Shown here one piece after another: positions 54,082-62,872 of a stretch of 64,000 bases of DNA; position 1 is the first letter of the stretch, and every line of letters starts with the position of its first letter. The notes under the pieces are model-generated. The model saw only the letters and a list, made by a program, of their open reading frames with translations, was not told the DNA's origin and made no database searches. Made by a program: the position numbers and the translations under genes. Source of the DNA: Bacillota bacterium LX-D (GTDB lineage: Bacteria; Bacillota; DUOV01; Zhaonellaceae). Location of the stretch: NCBI GenBank assembly GCA_031628995.1, contig JAVLUO010000006.1, positions 1 through 64,000 of the forward strand, read 5' to 3'.

Positions 54082-56040
54082 ATGCCTTTAGCTCTAGGAA
54101 TAGATACAGGCGGAACATATACTGATGGCATTGTTATCGATTTAGAGCAACGCAAAATTTTTGCTAAAGCAAAGGCTTTAACAACCAGGCAAGATTTGGC
54201 AGTAGGTATCCGGAACTGTATTAATTCTTTGCAGATAGAACAAGAAACCATAAAAATGGTAGCGATTTCTACAACTTTGGCTACTAATTCCATCGTTGAG
54301 GGACATGGAGCCGAGGTAGGCTTGATTTTAATTGGCAGCGACCCTATTAAAAATTTACCTGTCAAAAATTTCGCCGTAATTCCTGGGGGACATGATACTA
54401 AAGGCAGGGAAATGAGCAGCCTTGATTTAACGATGGCTAAAAGTGCCATTGAGCGGTTTAAAGGCAAGGTAAGCGCTGTGGCTGTTTCAGGCTATTTCAG
54501 TGTACGCAATCCAGAGCATGAATTGCAAGTCCGGGAACTTATTCGAGATGTATTGAGTGTTCCTGTGGTTTGTGCCCATGAACTAACAACTGCCCTGGGC
54601 TTCCATGAACGTACCGTTACTGCTGCTTTAAACGCTTGCCTAATCTCAGTTATTGCTGAATTGCTTGAAGCTGTAGAAAAAGTACTTTTTGAGGCCGGTA
54701 TCAAAGCCCCTGTCATGATTGTTAAAGGCGATGGTACCTTAATGAGCGAAAACATTGCTAGAGTAAGACCCATTGAAACGATTCTTTCTGGGCCGGCAGC
54801 TAGCATTATAGGTGCTACTTTTTTAACAGGTCAAAAAGATGCATTAGTATTAGACATGGGTGGTACCACGACAGATATTGCCATCTTACATTCTGGAGTG
54901 CCTCACATTAATCGAGAAGGTGCTTTGGTGGGCGGGTGGCTGACTAGGGTTAGGTCGGCTGAAATTAATACTTATGGCGTAGGCGGCGATAGTTATTTAC
55001 AAATTACAAAAGACGGAAAAATTAAGGTTGGTCCTGAAAGGGTGCTGCCTTTAGCAGTCCTAGCGGCTGAATATCCTTATTTATTAGAACAATTACAAAA
55101 GCATCAAGGACGTAAAAGTGAATTGCTAACTGCTGAGCCTACGGATTGTTATCTTCTGCTTAAAGATACCGAGTTAGAAAATTTGACTTTCTTAGAAAAG
55201 GAAGTTCTTAAATACTTGCATAAGGGACCTGCATCTTTAATTACAATGGCCGGTGCCATAGGTGAGGATCCTAATTTGTTTAACTTAAAAAGGTTGGTTA
55301 ATGCTGGCATAATAGCTAAAGCATCCCTGACTCCAACTGATATTTTACATGCTAGAGGTACATACTCAGAATGGAATGAAAAAGCGGCTATTGCTGGGTC
55401 CAAGCTTTTAGCTAAAAGGATGGGCAAATCCTTGGAGGAATTTTTAGACTTTGCTATGGAAAGTATCATTAACGAGTTATGCTTTACAATATTGCAGAGC
55501 GTAGCCAATTTTGAAGGAAATGCAATTTTGCTAAAAGAAAGCCAGGGGGCTGAGTATTTTTTGAATAAGTTTTTGCGGCCAAAAGCCCAAAAATTTGCCG
55601 AATGCCAGTATAAAATGAAATTACCAATTGTCGCCATAGGAGCACCAATTGGTGCATACTTACCTCAGGTATCGGAAAAATTAAATGCTGAGCTTATTAT
55701 TCCTGAATCTGCTGAAGTTGCTAACGCCATAGGAGCGGCAGCTGGGCAGGTTATGGAAACAGTTAAGGTATTAATTAGGGAAGGCTTCGGTCAATATCTT
55801 CTTTTTGCTCCATGGGGACGAGAAAAATTTAAGAGTTTAGATGAAGCTAAAACCTATGCTTTAGACGCTGCCCAAAAATTTGCTTTGGATTTGGCGGAAA
55901 AAGCAGGTTCCAAGCAGACGGAAATTTTAGTTTCTCTAGAAGACATTTATGCTAATTCCAACGTTTGCTTTGAACAGCGAGTCTATATTGAAACTAAAAT
56001 TGAAGTAAATGCTGTTGGAAGTCCTGGATGGAATGATTGA
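54082..56040 (+). CDS. Hydantoinase/oxoprolinase-type ASKHA ATPase
   Basis: A 652-residue protein of the hydantoinase A family. It starts MPLALGIDTGGTYTDGIVID (phosphate-1 loop DTGGT) and has LSGPAASIIGA and DMGGTTTDIA (phosphate-2 loop). Hydantoinase A/B enzymes normally work as a pair in ATP-driven amide cleavage; no B subunit is present. Related proteins sit in corrinoid methyltransferase loci, so a role in ATP-driven corrinoid reactivation is plausible but unproven. A TTG six codons upstream overlaps the GGGAGG site; ATG 54082 is correctly spaced. Confidence 0.75.
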   Translation: MPLALGIDTGGTYTDGIVIDLEQRKIFAKAKALTTRQDLAVGIRNCINSLQIEQETIKMVAISTTLATNSIVEGHGAEVGLILIGSDPIKNLPVKNFAVIPGGHDTKGREMSSLDLTMAKSAIERFKGKVSAVAVSGYFSVRNPEHELQVRELIRDVLSVPVVCAHELTTALGFHERTVTAALNACLISVIAELLEAVEKVLFEAGIKAPVMIVKGDGTLMSENIARVRPIETILSGPAASIIGATFLTGQKDALVLDMGGTTTDIAILHSGVPHINREGALVGGWLTRVRSAEINTYGVGGDSYLQITKDGKIKVGPERVLPLAVLAAEYPYLLEQLQKHQGRKSELLTAEPTDCYLLLKDTELENLTFLEKEVLKYLHKGPASLITMAGAIGEDPNLFNLKRLVNAGIIAKASLTPTDILHARGTYSEWNEKAAIAGSKLLAKRMGKSLEEFLDFAMESIINELCFTILQSVANFEGNAILLKESQGAEYFLNKFLRPKAQKFAECQYKMKLPIVAIGAPIGAYLPQVSEKLNAELIIPESAEVANAIGAAAGQVMETVKVLIREGFGQYLLFAPWGREKFKSLDEAKTYALDAAQKFALDLAEKAGSKQTEILVSLEDIYANSNVCFEQRVYIETKIEVNAVGSPGWND

Positions 56041-56094
56041 CAAATCTAGTTAAGGCTGTAAAATGAATATATAATAATTAAGGAGGAATGTAAC

Positions 56095-56898
56095 ATGCCT
56101 ATTATTGTAGGAGAATTAATTAATTCCAGTAGAAAAGCAATTAAACCTGCTGTAGAAGCCAGAGACAAAGCTTTCATTCAAGATTTAGCTCAAAAACAAG
56201 TTGATGCAGGTGCAGACTATGTTGATGTAAACTGTGGTACTATGGTTTTCAACGAAGAAGAAACAATGCAATGGTTAGTTGAAACTATTCAAGAAAAAGT
56301 TCAAGCTCCATTATGTATTGACAGCCCCAACCCTAAAGCTTTAGAAGTTGGTTTGTCTCTGTGCAAATATGGACAGCCTATGATTAACTCTATCTCTGAT
56401 GAAAAAGAAAGATACGACGCAGTTCTTCCTTTAGTTTTAAAATATAAAGCAAAAATCGCCGGCCTGTTAATGGATGACGAAATTGGTATGCCTGATACAG
56501 CTGAGCAACGTGTTACGATTGCTAGAAGTTTAATTAAAAAATTAACTGATGCTGGTGTACCTGAAGACGATATTTACTTAGATCCATTAGTAAAACCTAT
56601 TAGCGCTGTTACTAATGCAGGTATGGAAGTATTAGATGCTATTTATCAAATTAGAAAAGAGTTCCCAAAAGTTCATGGTATCTGCGGTTTAAGTAATATC
56701 TCTTACGGTCTGCCTAACAGAGCGAAATTAAACCAAGCATTCATGGTTCAAACCATGGCAAGAGGCATGGATGGCTACATCTTAGATCCACTGGATAAAG
56801 CTATGATGGGCTACTATTATGCTTCTATCGCATTACTTGGACAAGACGAGTACTGCATGGGCTACTTAAAAGCTCACCGTAATGGACTTTACGACTAA
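56095..56898 (+). CDS. Methyltetrahydrofolate:corrinoid methyltransferase (MtrH/AcsE-like)
   Basis: A 267-residue pterin-binding TIM barrel. It has IIVGELINSSRKAIKPAVEA, AGADYVDVNCGTM, LCIDSPNPKALEVGL and ISDEKERYDAVLPL, the marks of AcsE, MtgA and MtvA. These enzymes pass a methyl group between a corrinoid protein and tetrahydrofolate. In this locus it would take methyl from methyl-MtaC and form methyl-THF for the Wood-Ljungdahl pathway, replacing MtaA of methanogens, which makes methyl-CoM. AAGGAGG precedes the ATG and a terminator follows. Confidence 0.88.
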   Translation: MPIIVGELINSSRKAIKPAVEARDKAFIQDLAQKQVDAGADYVDVNCGTMVFNEEETMQWLVETIQEKVQAPLCIDSPNPKALEVGLSLCKYGQPMINSISDEKERYDAVLPLVLKYKAKIAGLLMDDEIGMPDTAEQRVTIARSLIKKLTDAGVPEDDIYLDPLVKPISAVTNAGMEVLDAIYQIRKEFPKVHGICGLSNISYGLPNRAKLNQAFMVQTMARGMDGYILDPLDKAMMGYYYASIALLGQDEYCMGYLKAHRNGLYD

Positions 56899-56918
56899 AA
56901 TTAACTCTATTTTAAAGC

Positions 56919-56949
56919 AAAACCCCCAGGCTAAAACTCGGGGGTTTTT
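56919..56949 (+). terminator. Terminator after the methyltransferase gene
   Basis: AAAACCCCC pairs with GGGGGTTTT and is followed by more T. It separates the first transcript unit from mtaB. Confidence 0.88.
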
Positions 56950-57125
56950 AGTTTGTCCGGCATGTTTGCTGAGCCGATGAACTGAAAGAACCCTATCGCC
57001 TAACCGGCAGGAAGATAACTCGTAAGCAAGGGCGTCACTGGTAACTGTGGGGTCTGAAGGAAGCCGAAGGGGGAACTTGGAACATAGTGCAAGCAAACCG
57101 AGGTTGGCTAGTCAGGGGGTAACTT
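56950..57125 (+). other. Structured non-coding segment resembling the 5' part of a group II intron
   Basis: This GC-richer stretch contains ACCCTATCGCC, GATAACTCGTAAGC, GGCGTCACTGGTAACTGTGG and GTCTGAAGGAAGCCGAAGG, which I recall from the 5' (domain I) region of clostridial group II introns. I see no reverse transcriptase gene and no domain V, so it is at best a truncated remnant. It is not a B12 riboswitch: the AGYCAGGAGACCTGCC box is absent. It fills most of the 516-base gap before mtaB. Confidence 0.4.
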
Positions 57126-57157
57126 TACTCGATTTTTTGACGTACAAGTTTAACTTG

Positions 57158-57186
57158 TTGACTTGTAAAATGCTCTGCTATCTTAT
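57158..57186 (+). promoter_or_regulatory. Candidate promoter of mtaB
   Basis: TTGACT (57158-57163) and TCTTAT (57181-57186) are 17 bases apart. The -10 box is weak, as expected if an activator is needed. The leader would be about 220 bases. Confidence 0.4.
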
Positions 57187-57274
57187 AAAATAATATGTGA
57201 AATAGTAAAAATAGTGATATATAAGACAAAAAAATCCGTAGGAGATTAAATGGGTAATGGTGAAGTATATACAC

Positions 57275-57301
57275 AGTTCAAACACATAGTTCAAACCGTT
57301 T
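57275..57301 (-). promoter_or_regulatory. Candidate regulator site, copy 2, with a direct repeat
   Basis: AGTTCAAAC occurs at 57275 and again at 57288, 13 bases apart. The second copy extends to ATAGTTCAAACCGTTT (57286-57301), the exact reverse complement of 53215-53230. Direct repeats suit AraC-type proteins. Confidence 0.5.
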
Positions 57302-57414
57302 CAAAAAACCGTTTTTCATCTTTTAAAAATGTCCAAGGGGTGAAAGGAGGCAGAATAAACCGGAAATTTGGCAATATTCTGAAAAAAGGATTAAATTATA
57401 AGGAGGAATATATA

Positions 57415-58794
57415 ATGGGCAAACAAGTTTTCAATGAGGTAGCTTATAACAGTTTAGATGAATTTATTTATGGTAAAGCAAAAAAACCTGTTACAACCAA
57501 AAGCGGTATGGTAATCGGTGGAGGAACTGTTTATCCAGAAATTAACTTTACTCTTCCTACAATGCCTATAAATGAAAGTACATTACCTCAAGCTTACAAA
57601 CACTATGATGAAATGATTAAAGGCATCTGTGAAAAAGCTCACGAACTAGATGCACCTGGTATCGTAGCTGAAATTGAACTTCTTCCGAACTTCACGTTTA
57701 ATCCTAAATGGGGTATTGAAGTAAATAAAATCGTTAAAAATGTAATGTTAGAATACCAAGAAAAATATGGTTTAAAAACTGCTGTAAGAATTACCCCTGT
57801 TGATATAAGAGAAGGCAGAGACTTAGTCCATATGTATCATGGCAAACATTGGGATGCAGTTATGGAAACATTCCAAGGCTGTGCTGAAGACGGAGCTGAC
57901 TTATTAGCTATCGAGTCAATCGGTGGTAAACACCTCCATGACGATGCTTCCATGATGTGCGACCTGCCTAAAGCATTATTCTCATTAGGCGTTGTTGGTG
58001 TTAAAGATATGGAAATTCTCTGGACAAATATAGTTAAGATAGCTGAAGAAACTGGCCAAATTGCTGCTGGTGATACAGCTTGCGGTTTCGGTAACACATC
58101 AATGGTACTTGCAAACAGAAACATGATTCCTAAAGTTTTTTCAGCCGTTGATAGAGTTATGTGCGCTGTTCGTACTTTGGTAGCAGTTGAAGTTGGCGCT
58201 AAAGGACCTGACAAAGACTGCGGTTACGAAGGTGTTTATATTAAAGCAATTACTGGTACACCAATCTCCATGGAAGGAAGAACCAGTGCTTGCGCTCACT
58301 CCAGTACTGTAGGAAACATCGTTGGCGGTATGTGCGACCTGTGGAGTAATGAATCAGTAGCTAATACTCGTCTCTTAGGCGGCATGGCTCCGACAGTTTA
58401 TACAGAACAACTTATTTACGACTGCAGATTGTTTAATACAGCTTCAGAACTCGGAAAAGCAATTGAATTAAGAGATATTTTTGTTGAGTCCGATAGCAAA
58501 TATGATCCACATGCTTACATTATGAATCCTAAAGTAGTACTTGACTTAAGTAAACAAATTGTTAAAGGTAAAACTGCATTTGAAAGAACAAAAATTGCAG
58601 CAGCTGCTACAATAGATGTATTACGTAAAGGATATAAAGCTGGTGAATTATTACTTGCAGATCGTGAAGTTAAATACTTAGACGTTTTAGAAAAACAATT
58701 AGCTGGTGTTCCTGATGACGAAGAAAAATTCACTGAGACTATGATTAAAAATAATACCACAGCAGCTTTTGATCCTGCACAATATGATATGTAA
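57415..58794 (+). CDS. mtaB: Methanol:corrinoid methyltransferase MtaB
   Basis: A 459-residue Zn-dependent TIM-barrel enzyme. It breaks the C-O bond of methanol and methylates Co(I) of MtaC. The three zinc ligands of Methanosarcina MtaB are kept: Glu167 (LLAIESIGGKH), Cys223 (AAGDTACGFGN) and Cys269 (GPDKDCGYE), with KAITGTPISMEGRTSACAHS after them. Length matches the family (about 460). AAGGAGG precedes ATG 57415. The frame is open 55 codons further to an ATG at 57250 that also follows GGAG; that part lies over the repeat sites. A related C1 donor instead of methanol is possible. Confidence 0.9.
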   Translation: MGKQVFNEVAYNSLDEFIYGKAKKPVTTKSGMVIGGGTVYPEINFTLPTMPINESTLPQAYKHYDEMIKGICEKAHELDAPGIVAEIELLPNFTFNPKWGIEVNKIVKNVMLEYQEKYGLKTAVRITPVDIREGRDLVHMYHGKHWDAVMETFQGCAEDGADLLAIESIGGKHLHDDASMMCDLPKALFSLGVVGVKDMEILWTNIVKIAEETGQIAAGDTACGFGNTSMVLANRNMIPKVFSAVDRVMCAVRTLVAVEVGAKGPDKDCGYEGVYIKAITGTPISMEGRTSACAHSSTVGNIVGGMCDLWSNESVANTRLLGGMAPTVYTEQLIYDCRLFNTASELGKAIELRDIFVESDSKYDPHAYIMNPKVVLDLSKQIVKGKTAFERTKIAAAATIDVLRKGYKAGELLLADREVKYLDVLEKQLAGVPDDEEKFTETMIKNNTTAAFDPAQYDM

Positions 58795-58821
58795 GTTCGA
58801 AAAGTATCCTAAATTAAATTA

Positions 58822-58840
58822 GTTTGAAGTATGTTATAAT
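58822..58840 (+). promoter_or_regulatory. Promoter region of the PocR/AraC gene with a site-like sequence
   Basis: GTTTGAAGTAT (58822-58832) matches the core of the sites at 53215 and 57286 at 10 of 11 bases. It lies against a perfect TATAAT (58835-58840) with no good -35 box. The placement suggests that the regulator controls its own gene. Confidence 0.4.
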
Positions 58841-58895
58841 TTACTCAATTAAAATTTAAGTAAAGATGAGAGCAGACCCAGGCGGAGGTGCGAAG

Positions 58896-60206
58896 ATGGA
58901 CCGGAAATTAGAAACCCCTTGGTTGGGGAAATCAGTTGAAAAAACTGTTTTAGAGAAGTTGTTATGCTCCTTTTCTAAATTAACCGGTCTAAAGGCTTTG
59001 TTAGTAGACTCTGAAGGCAATACTCTTGTATCTACCGAACACGAGGTTACGGACTGTGCTTTCTGCCAGATTATTAAATCTGACAGGCTAGGTAGGGAAA
59101 AATGCAAGAGGTCTTATGCCCGAGCTGGCAGAGAAGCAACGAAATATGGTGAACCGTACATATTTCGTTGCCATGCCGGTTTGATTGCCTGGGCTGCTCC
59201 TATTTTACTAGAAGAATATGCCGGCGCTATTATTTGTGGGCAAGTGCTCATGTGGGACCCGGAAGATTACTTTTTAGATGAAATACAAGAAATGGTTAAA
59301 GGGTTAAATGTTGATTTGCATGCCGTAAAAAAAGCGGCAGTTACACTTGATGTTATGCCTAGCGATAAAGTGCAAGCCGCATCGGACTTATTATTTGTTG
59401 TGGCTAACCAAATAATGCATAGAGGTGTGGAAGCACTGGAACAGCGTAAGAAAATTGCTTCTCACCAAGCGATTCTAGGGGAAACTATTCAGGATAAGAA
59501 AAAGCTATTGTCTGTAACACATAAACTGCCTGTGCCAATTAAGCGACTGGAAAAGTATTCGTTGAATAACGAATACGAGCTTATGGCTAAGGTTAGAAAT
59601 GCTGAAAGAAAAGCAGCTGAGGAACTTTTAGATAGTTTGCTGGTTAATATCATCGAAAAAAATTTTGGTCAAATAGATTCTGTTAAAGCTAGAGTTATGG
59701 AAATTTTAGTCATGATTTCAAGAGCCGCCGTAGATGGCGGAATAAGCTTCGATGAAGTTGAACGATTGAATTGTGAAATATATGAGCAGTTGTACAAAAA
59801 AGAAAATACTGAAGAAATTTGTTTTTGGACTAAAAGTGTATTGAATACTTTAATAGATAACGTTGAAAAATCCCGAGGCTTCAAAAGCTATAAGGTTGTG
59901 CAGAAAGCTGCTGAATATATCAGAAATAATTTTCATACTAAAATGACCCTTAATTCAGTTGCTGAAGCAATTCATTTAAGTCCTTGCTACCTTAGCAGAA
60001 TTTTCAAACAAACTTATGGCTGTACATTAATGGAGTATCTTACACACATTAGACTTGAAAATGCTAAATTAATGTTGCGCAGCTCGGATTATAATATAAT
60101 GCAGATTGCTTTGCAAAATGGCTTTGAAGATGCTAGCTATTTTGCCAGAGTTTTTAAAAAAATGGAAGGCATTTCTCCGAGCCAATATAAACAGAAAGCA
60201 CAGTAA
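58896..60206 (+). CDS. PocR-domain AraC-family regulator
   Basis: A 436-residue transcription factor. Residues about 15-185 are a PocR sensory domain (SKLTGLKALLVDSEGN, CAFCQIIKS, GREKCKRSYARAG, FRCHAGLIAWAAPI, GAIICGQVLMW). PocR itself senses 1,2-propanediol, and relatives in anaerobes sit by corrinoid methyltransferase genes, so methanol or another small alcohol is a likely signal. A middle helical region follows, then two AraC helix-turn-helix motifs (LNSVAEAIHLSPCYLSRIFK and IMQIALQNGFEDASYFARVF). GGAGGTG sets the start at ATG 58896. Confidence 0.88.
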   Translation: MDRKLETPWLGKSVEKTVLEKLLCSFSKLTGLKALLVDSEGNTLVSTEHEVTDCAFCQIIKSDRLGREKCKRSYARAGREATKYGEPYIFRCHAGLIAWAAPILLEEYAGAIICGQVLMWDPEDYFLDEIQEMVKGLNVDLHAVKKAAVTLDVMPSDKVQAASDLLFVVANQIMHRGVEALEQRKKIASHQAILGETIQDKKKLLSVTHKLPVPIKRLEKYSLNNEYELMAKVRNAERKAAEELLDSLLVNIIEKNFGQIDSVKARVMEILVMISRAAVDGGISFDEVERLNCEIYEQLYKKENTEEICFWTKSVLNTLIDNVEKSRGFKSYKVVQKAAEYIRNNFHTKMTLNSVAEAIHLSPCYLSRIFKQTYGCTLMEYLTHIRLENAKLMLRSSDYNIMQIALQNGFEDASYFARVFKKMEGISPSQYKQKAQ

Positions 60207-60227
60207 CATGAGGGAAGTGCAAAGCAG

Positions 60228-60863
60228 ATGAAAGAAGACTTAAGGGATATAATTGAGGCTCTGGAGAAAGGTCAGGCAAATAAAGTTAAAATGCTGACTG
60301 AATTTGCTCTTGAAAATGGTCTTAAGCCGAGCCAAATATTAGATCACGCCCTGTTGCTGGGGATGCATGCCGTCAGTGAAAAGTTTCGCAATAATAAAAT
60401 TTATATTTCTGATATAATTATTATATCTCGTGCTATGCATGCGGGGCTACACGTTTTAAGGCCTTACCTTTCTGACGCTAGACATTCCTACCGGGGCAAA
60501 GTAGTGATTGGCACTGTGGCCGGAGATTTACACGATATAGGTAAAAATATTATCATAATGATGCTGCAGAGCATGGGTTTAGATGTAATAGATTTAGGCG
60601 TTGATGTTTATCCTGAGGATTTTGCCAATGCTATGATTGAGCATCGACCTGATATGCTGGCTATGTCTGCAATGCTAACAACTACTTTAAATGAGGTGGC
60701 AGTAACCATTAAGGAACTGGAAAAAAGGAAACTAAGAAGCAATGTTAAGATTATTATTGGCGGAGGGCCTGTTACTGAAAATTTTAGAGTAGCTGTTGGT
60801 GCTGACGCTTTTGCTTATGACGCATCTGAAGTTCTTGATGTGGTTTCCGACTTATTGTCGTAA
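60228..60863 (+). CDS. Corrinoid protein MtaC-like (copy 2)
   Basis: A 211-residue corrinoid protein of the same fold and length as the first mtaC but clearly diverged. Cobalt-binding motif D100-x-H102-x-x-G105 (AGDLHDIGKN), then SAMLTTTLNEV and IIIGGGPVTENF. It begins 21 bases after the PocR gene and precedes the activator gene. It may serve a second substrate methyltransferase elsewhere, or the same MtaB under other conditions. Confidence 0.87.
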   Translation: MKEDLRDIIEALEKGQANKVKMLTEFALENGLKPSQILDHALLLGMHAVSEKFRNNKIYISDIIIISRAMHAGLHVLRPYLSDARHSYRGKVVIGTVAGDLHDIGKNIIIMMLQSMGLDVIDLGVDVYPEDFANAMIEHRPDMLAMSAMLTTTLNEVAVTIKELEKRKLRSNVKIIIGGGPVTENFRVAVGADAFAYDASEVLDVVSDLLS

Positions 60864-61024
60864 TATTTGCGAAACTTATTTGCCTTAAGGATTAAATAAA
60901 TTGAAATTGCTATTTCTTTATCAACAAATTTTGCCTGAGCTAAAAAGTTTACGGCCAAAGAAGATAGAAGTATAATGTAAATAGGTTTAAATGTTAGGTA
61001 ATTTAAGGCAAAGGGGTCTTAGAT

Positions 61025-62854
61025 ATGAAAAATTACAAGCTAAGGGTTCTACCGGCTGATGTAGAGTTATCGGTGCCTGAAGGGTATACTATAATGAAAG
61101 CCTTAATTGAAGCTGGAATTTACGTTGAAGGGACTTGTGGAGGACGCGGTACCTGTGGGAAATGTAAAGTTGATGTTATGGACGTACCCTATCAAGAGTT
61201 TGATCTGGAAAAAGCTGAGCAAATCCCTAAACAAGCAAAATTATCTTGCCGCTACGAAGTTAAAAATGATTTAGTTATTACTGTTCCTAAGGCTGCAATA
61301 GATGATGCACGTAAAAGTTTGTTGCAAAAGAAACACTATGGCGATGTACGGAACAACCGTGTACAAAAAATATTTATGCAGATGCCAAAGCCCAATTTGG
61401 AAGATCCATGCTCAGATCAGGAACGATTAAGCAAAATTCTGGAAGACAATATAATTCCTCCAAAGACTTTAGCTGTTATGCATCAAATGGCAGAAGTGCC
61501 GAAAAAGAGCAAGTATGAAATTACATTGGTAACTCGATACGGTCAAATCATAGCAATAGAGCCCGGTGATACAAGCAAAGAGCTATATGGAATAGCCTTC
61601 GATATTGGTACAACCACATTAGTTGGCTCTTTAATTAATCTTTTAACAGGTGAAATCTTGGCTACCCATTCGGAAGCCAATCCCCAAAGGGTATTTGGAG
61701 CAGACGTTATTGCTCGGATATCTTATGCTGAAACTGAAGCTACAGGCCTAAAGACCTTACAAGGCAAAGTAATTGCTGCCTTAAATGGTATTATTGATAA
61801 GCTCACCTCGGATGCTGGCGTTCCTAAAGAAAAAATTTATGAGACCACAGTTGTAGGAAATTCAACAATGACTCACTTGTTACTAGGGATTAATCCTTCT
61901 TCTTTGGCTCATGCCCCATATCTTCCCGTTTTTAAAGAAGTAGAAGATATTCCGGCACAAGAGCTGGGATTGGAAATTAATAAGGCTGGTTACTGTATTG
62001 TAGTACCTAACATTGCTGGTTTTGTAGGTGCAGATACAGTTGGAGTTATTCTGTCTACAGGGATAGACAAGGGGGATAAGATTAGGCTGGCAATTGATAT
62101 TGGCACAAATGGCGAACTTGTATTAGGTTCTCAGGAAAAAGGGCTGGTTTCATGCTCTACAGCAGCAGGCCCTGCCTTTGAAGGTGCACAAATTCGTTTT
62201 GGAATGAGGGCTGCACCTGGTGCTATTGAAAGAGTAGATATAGAAAACGATGTAGTTGTTCAGACTATTAATGGGCTTCCGGCAATAGGTATCTGCGGAT
62301 CCGGCTTGATTGATGTTGTGGCCGAAATGGTCAAAACAGGGGTTATAGATGCCGGCGGCCGTATTGCAGACCCAGCAGGAGCAACTAATTTACCTCCTAA
62401 ATTAAGAGAGCGGCTGGTAAAAGGCTCCAACGGTTTTGATTTTATTTTGGTTTATAAAGAGGATACAGGTTTAGACGAGGATCTGTTAATTACCCAAAGG
62501 GATATTAGGGAGTTGCAGCTAGCTAAAGGAGCAATTTTTGCTGGCATTGAGATTTTAAGGCAGGAATTGGGTGTAGACGAAGGCGAAATTGAAGAGGTGC
62601 TTTTGGCAGGGGCCTTTGGAACGTATATTCGAAAGGAAAGTGCCTGGAGAATTGGTTTAGTGCCAAATATGCCACTTGAAAAAGTTAAAGCAGTTGGAAA
62701 TGCTGCCGGCTTAGGATCTCAGCTAGTATTAGTATCTGAGGAAGAACGTAAGGCAGCAAGGAAGATTGCAGAAAATGTTCGCTACATTGAACTTGCTGCA
62801 CGTTTAGATTTCCAAGATCTTTTTGTTCAAGCACTTCGTTTCCCGCAATACTAA
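61025..62854 (+). CDS. Reductive activator of corrinoid proteins (RACo/RamA-like, DUF4445)
   Basis: A 609-residue iron-sulfur ATPase. An N-terminal [2Fe-2S] ferredoxin domain has the ligands C-x5-C-x2-C (CGGRGTCGKC) and LSC about 35 residues later. A linker is followed by the ASKHA ATPase domain DUF4445 (GIAFDIGTTTLVGSL, VVGNSTMTHLLLG, LAIDIGTNGELVLG, GICGSGLIDVV, LLAGAFGTYI). Such proteins use ATP and an electron to return Co(II) to Co(I) after accidental oxidation. It is thus the repair enzyme of the MtaBC system. The 161-base gap before it holds no gene. Confidence 0.9.
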   Translation: MKNYKLRVLPADVELSVPEGYTIMKALIEAGIYVEGTCGGRGTCGKCKVDVMDVPYQEFDLEKAEQIPKQAKLSCRYEVKNDLVITVPKAAIDDARKSLLQKKHYGDVRNNRVQKIFMQMPKPNLEDPCSDQERLSKILEDNIIPPKTLAVMHQMAEVPKKSKYEITLVTRYGQIIAIEPGDTSKELYGIAFDIGTTTLVGSLINLLTGEILATHSEANPQRVFGADVIARISYAETEATGLKTLQGKVIAALNGIIDKLTSDAGVPKEKIYETTVVGNSTMTHLLLGINPSSLAHAPYLPVFKEVEDIPAQELGLEINKAGYCIVVPNIAGFVGADTVGVILSTGIDKGDKIRLAIDIGTNGELVLGSQEKGLVSCSTAAGPAFEGAQIRFGMRAAPGAIERVDIENDVVVQTINGLPAIGICGSGLIDVVAEMVKTGVIDAGGRIADPAGATNLPPKLRERLVKGSNGFDFILVYKEDTGLDEDLLITQRDIRELQLAKGAIFAGIEILRQELGVDEGEIEEVLLAGAFGTYIRKESAWRIGLVPNMPLEKVKAVGNAAGLGSQLVLVSEEERKAARKIAENVRYIELAARLDFQDLFVQALRFPQY

Positions 62855-62872
62855 GTTCCAAGAAAAATAGAC

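Noticed and set aside
56866-57096. 76-residue minus-strand frame (PSDPTVTSDALAYELSSCRL)
   Set aside because: Peptides like this are often annotated opposite structured intron RNA; the frame runs through a terminator and the end of the methyltransferase gene and is probably not translated.
56950-57125. Cobalamin riboswitch before mtaB
   Set aside because: The B12 locus makes it tempting, and GTCACTGGTAACTGT looks vaguely right, but the conserved AGYCAGGAGACCTGCC box and CCCGC-ACTGT core are missing.
58835-58840. A full sigma-A promoter for the PocR gene
   Set aside because: The TATAAT is perfect but no acceptable -35 box is found at 16-18 bases; I kept it only as an activator-dependent candidate.
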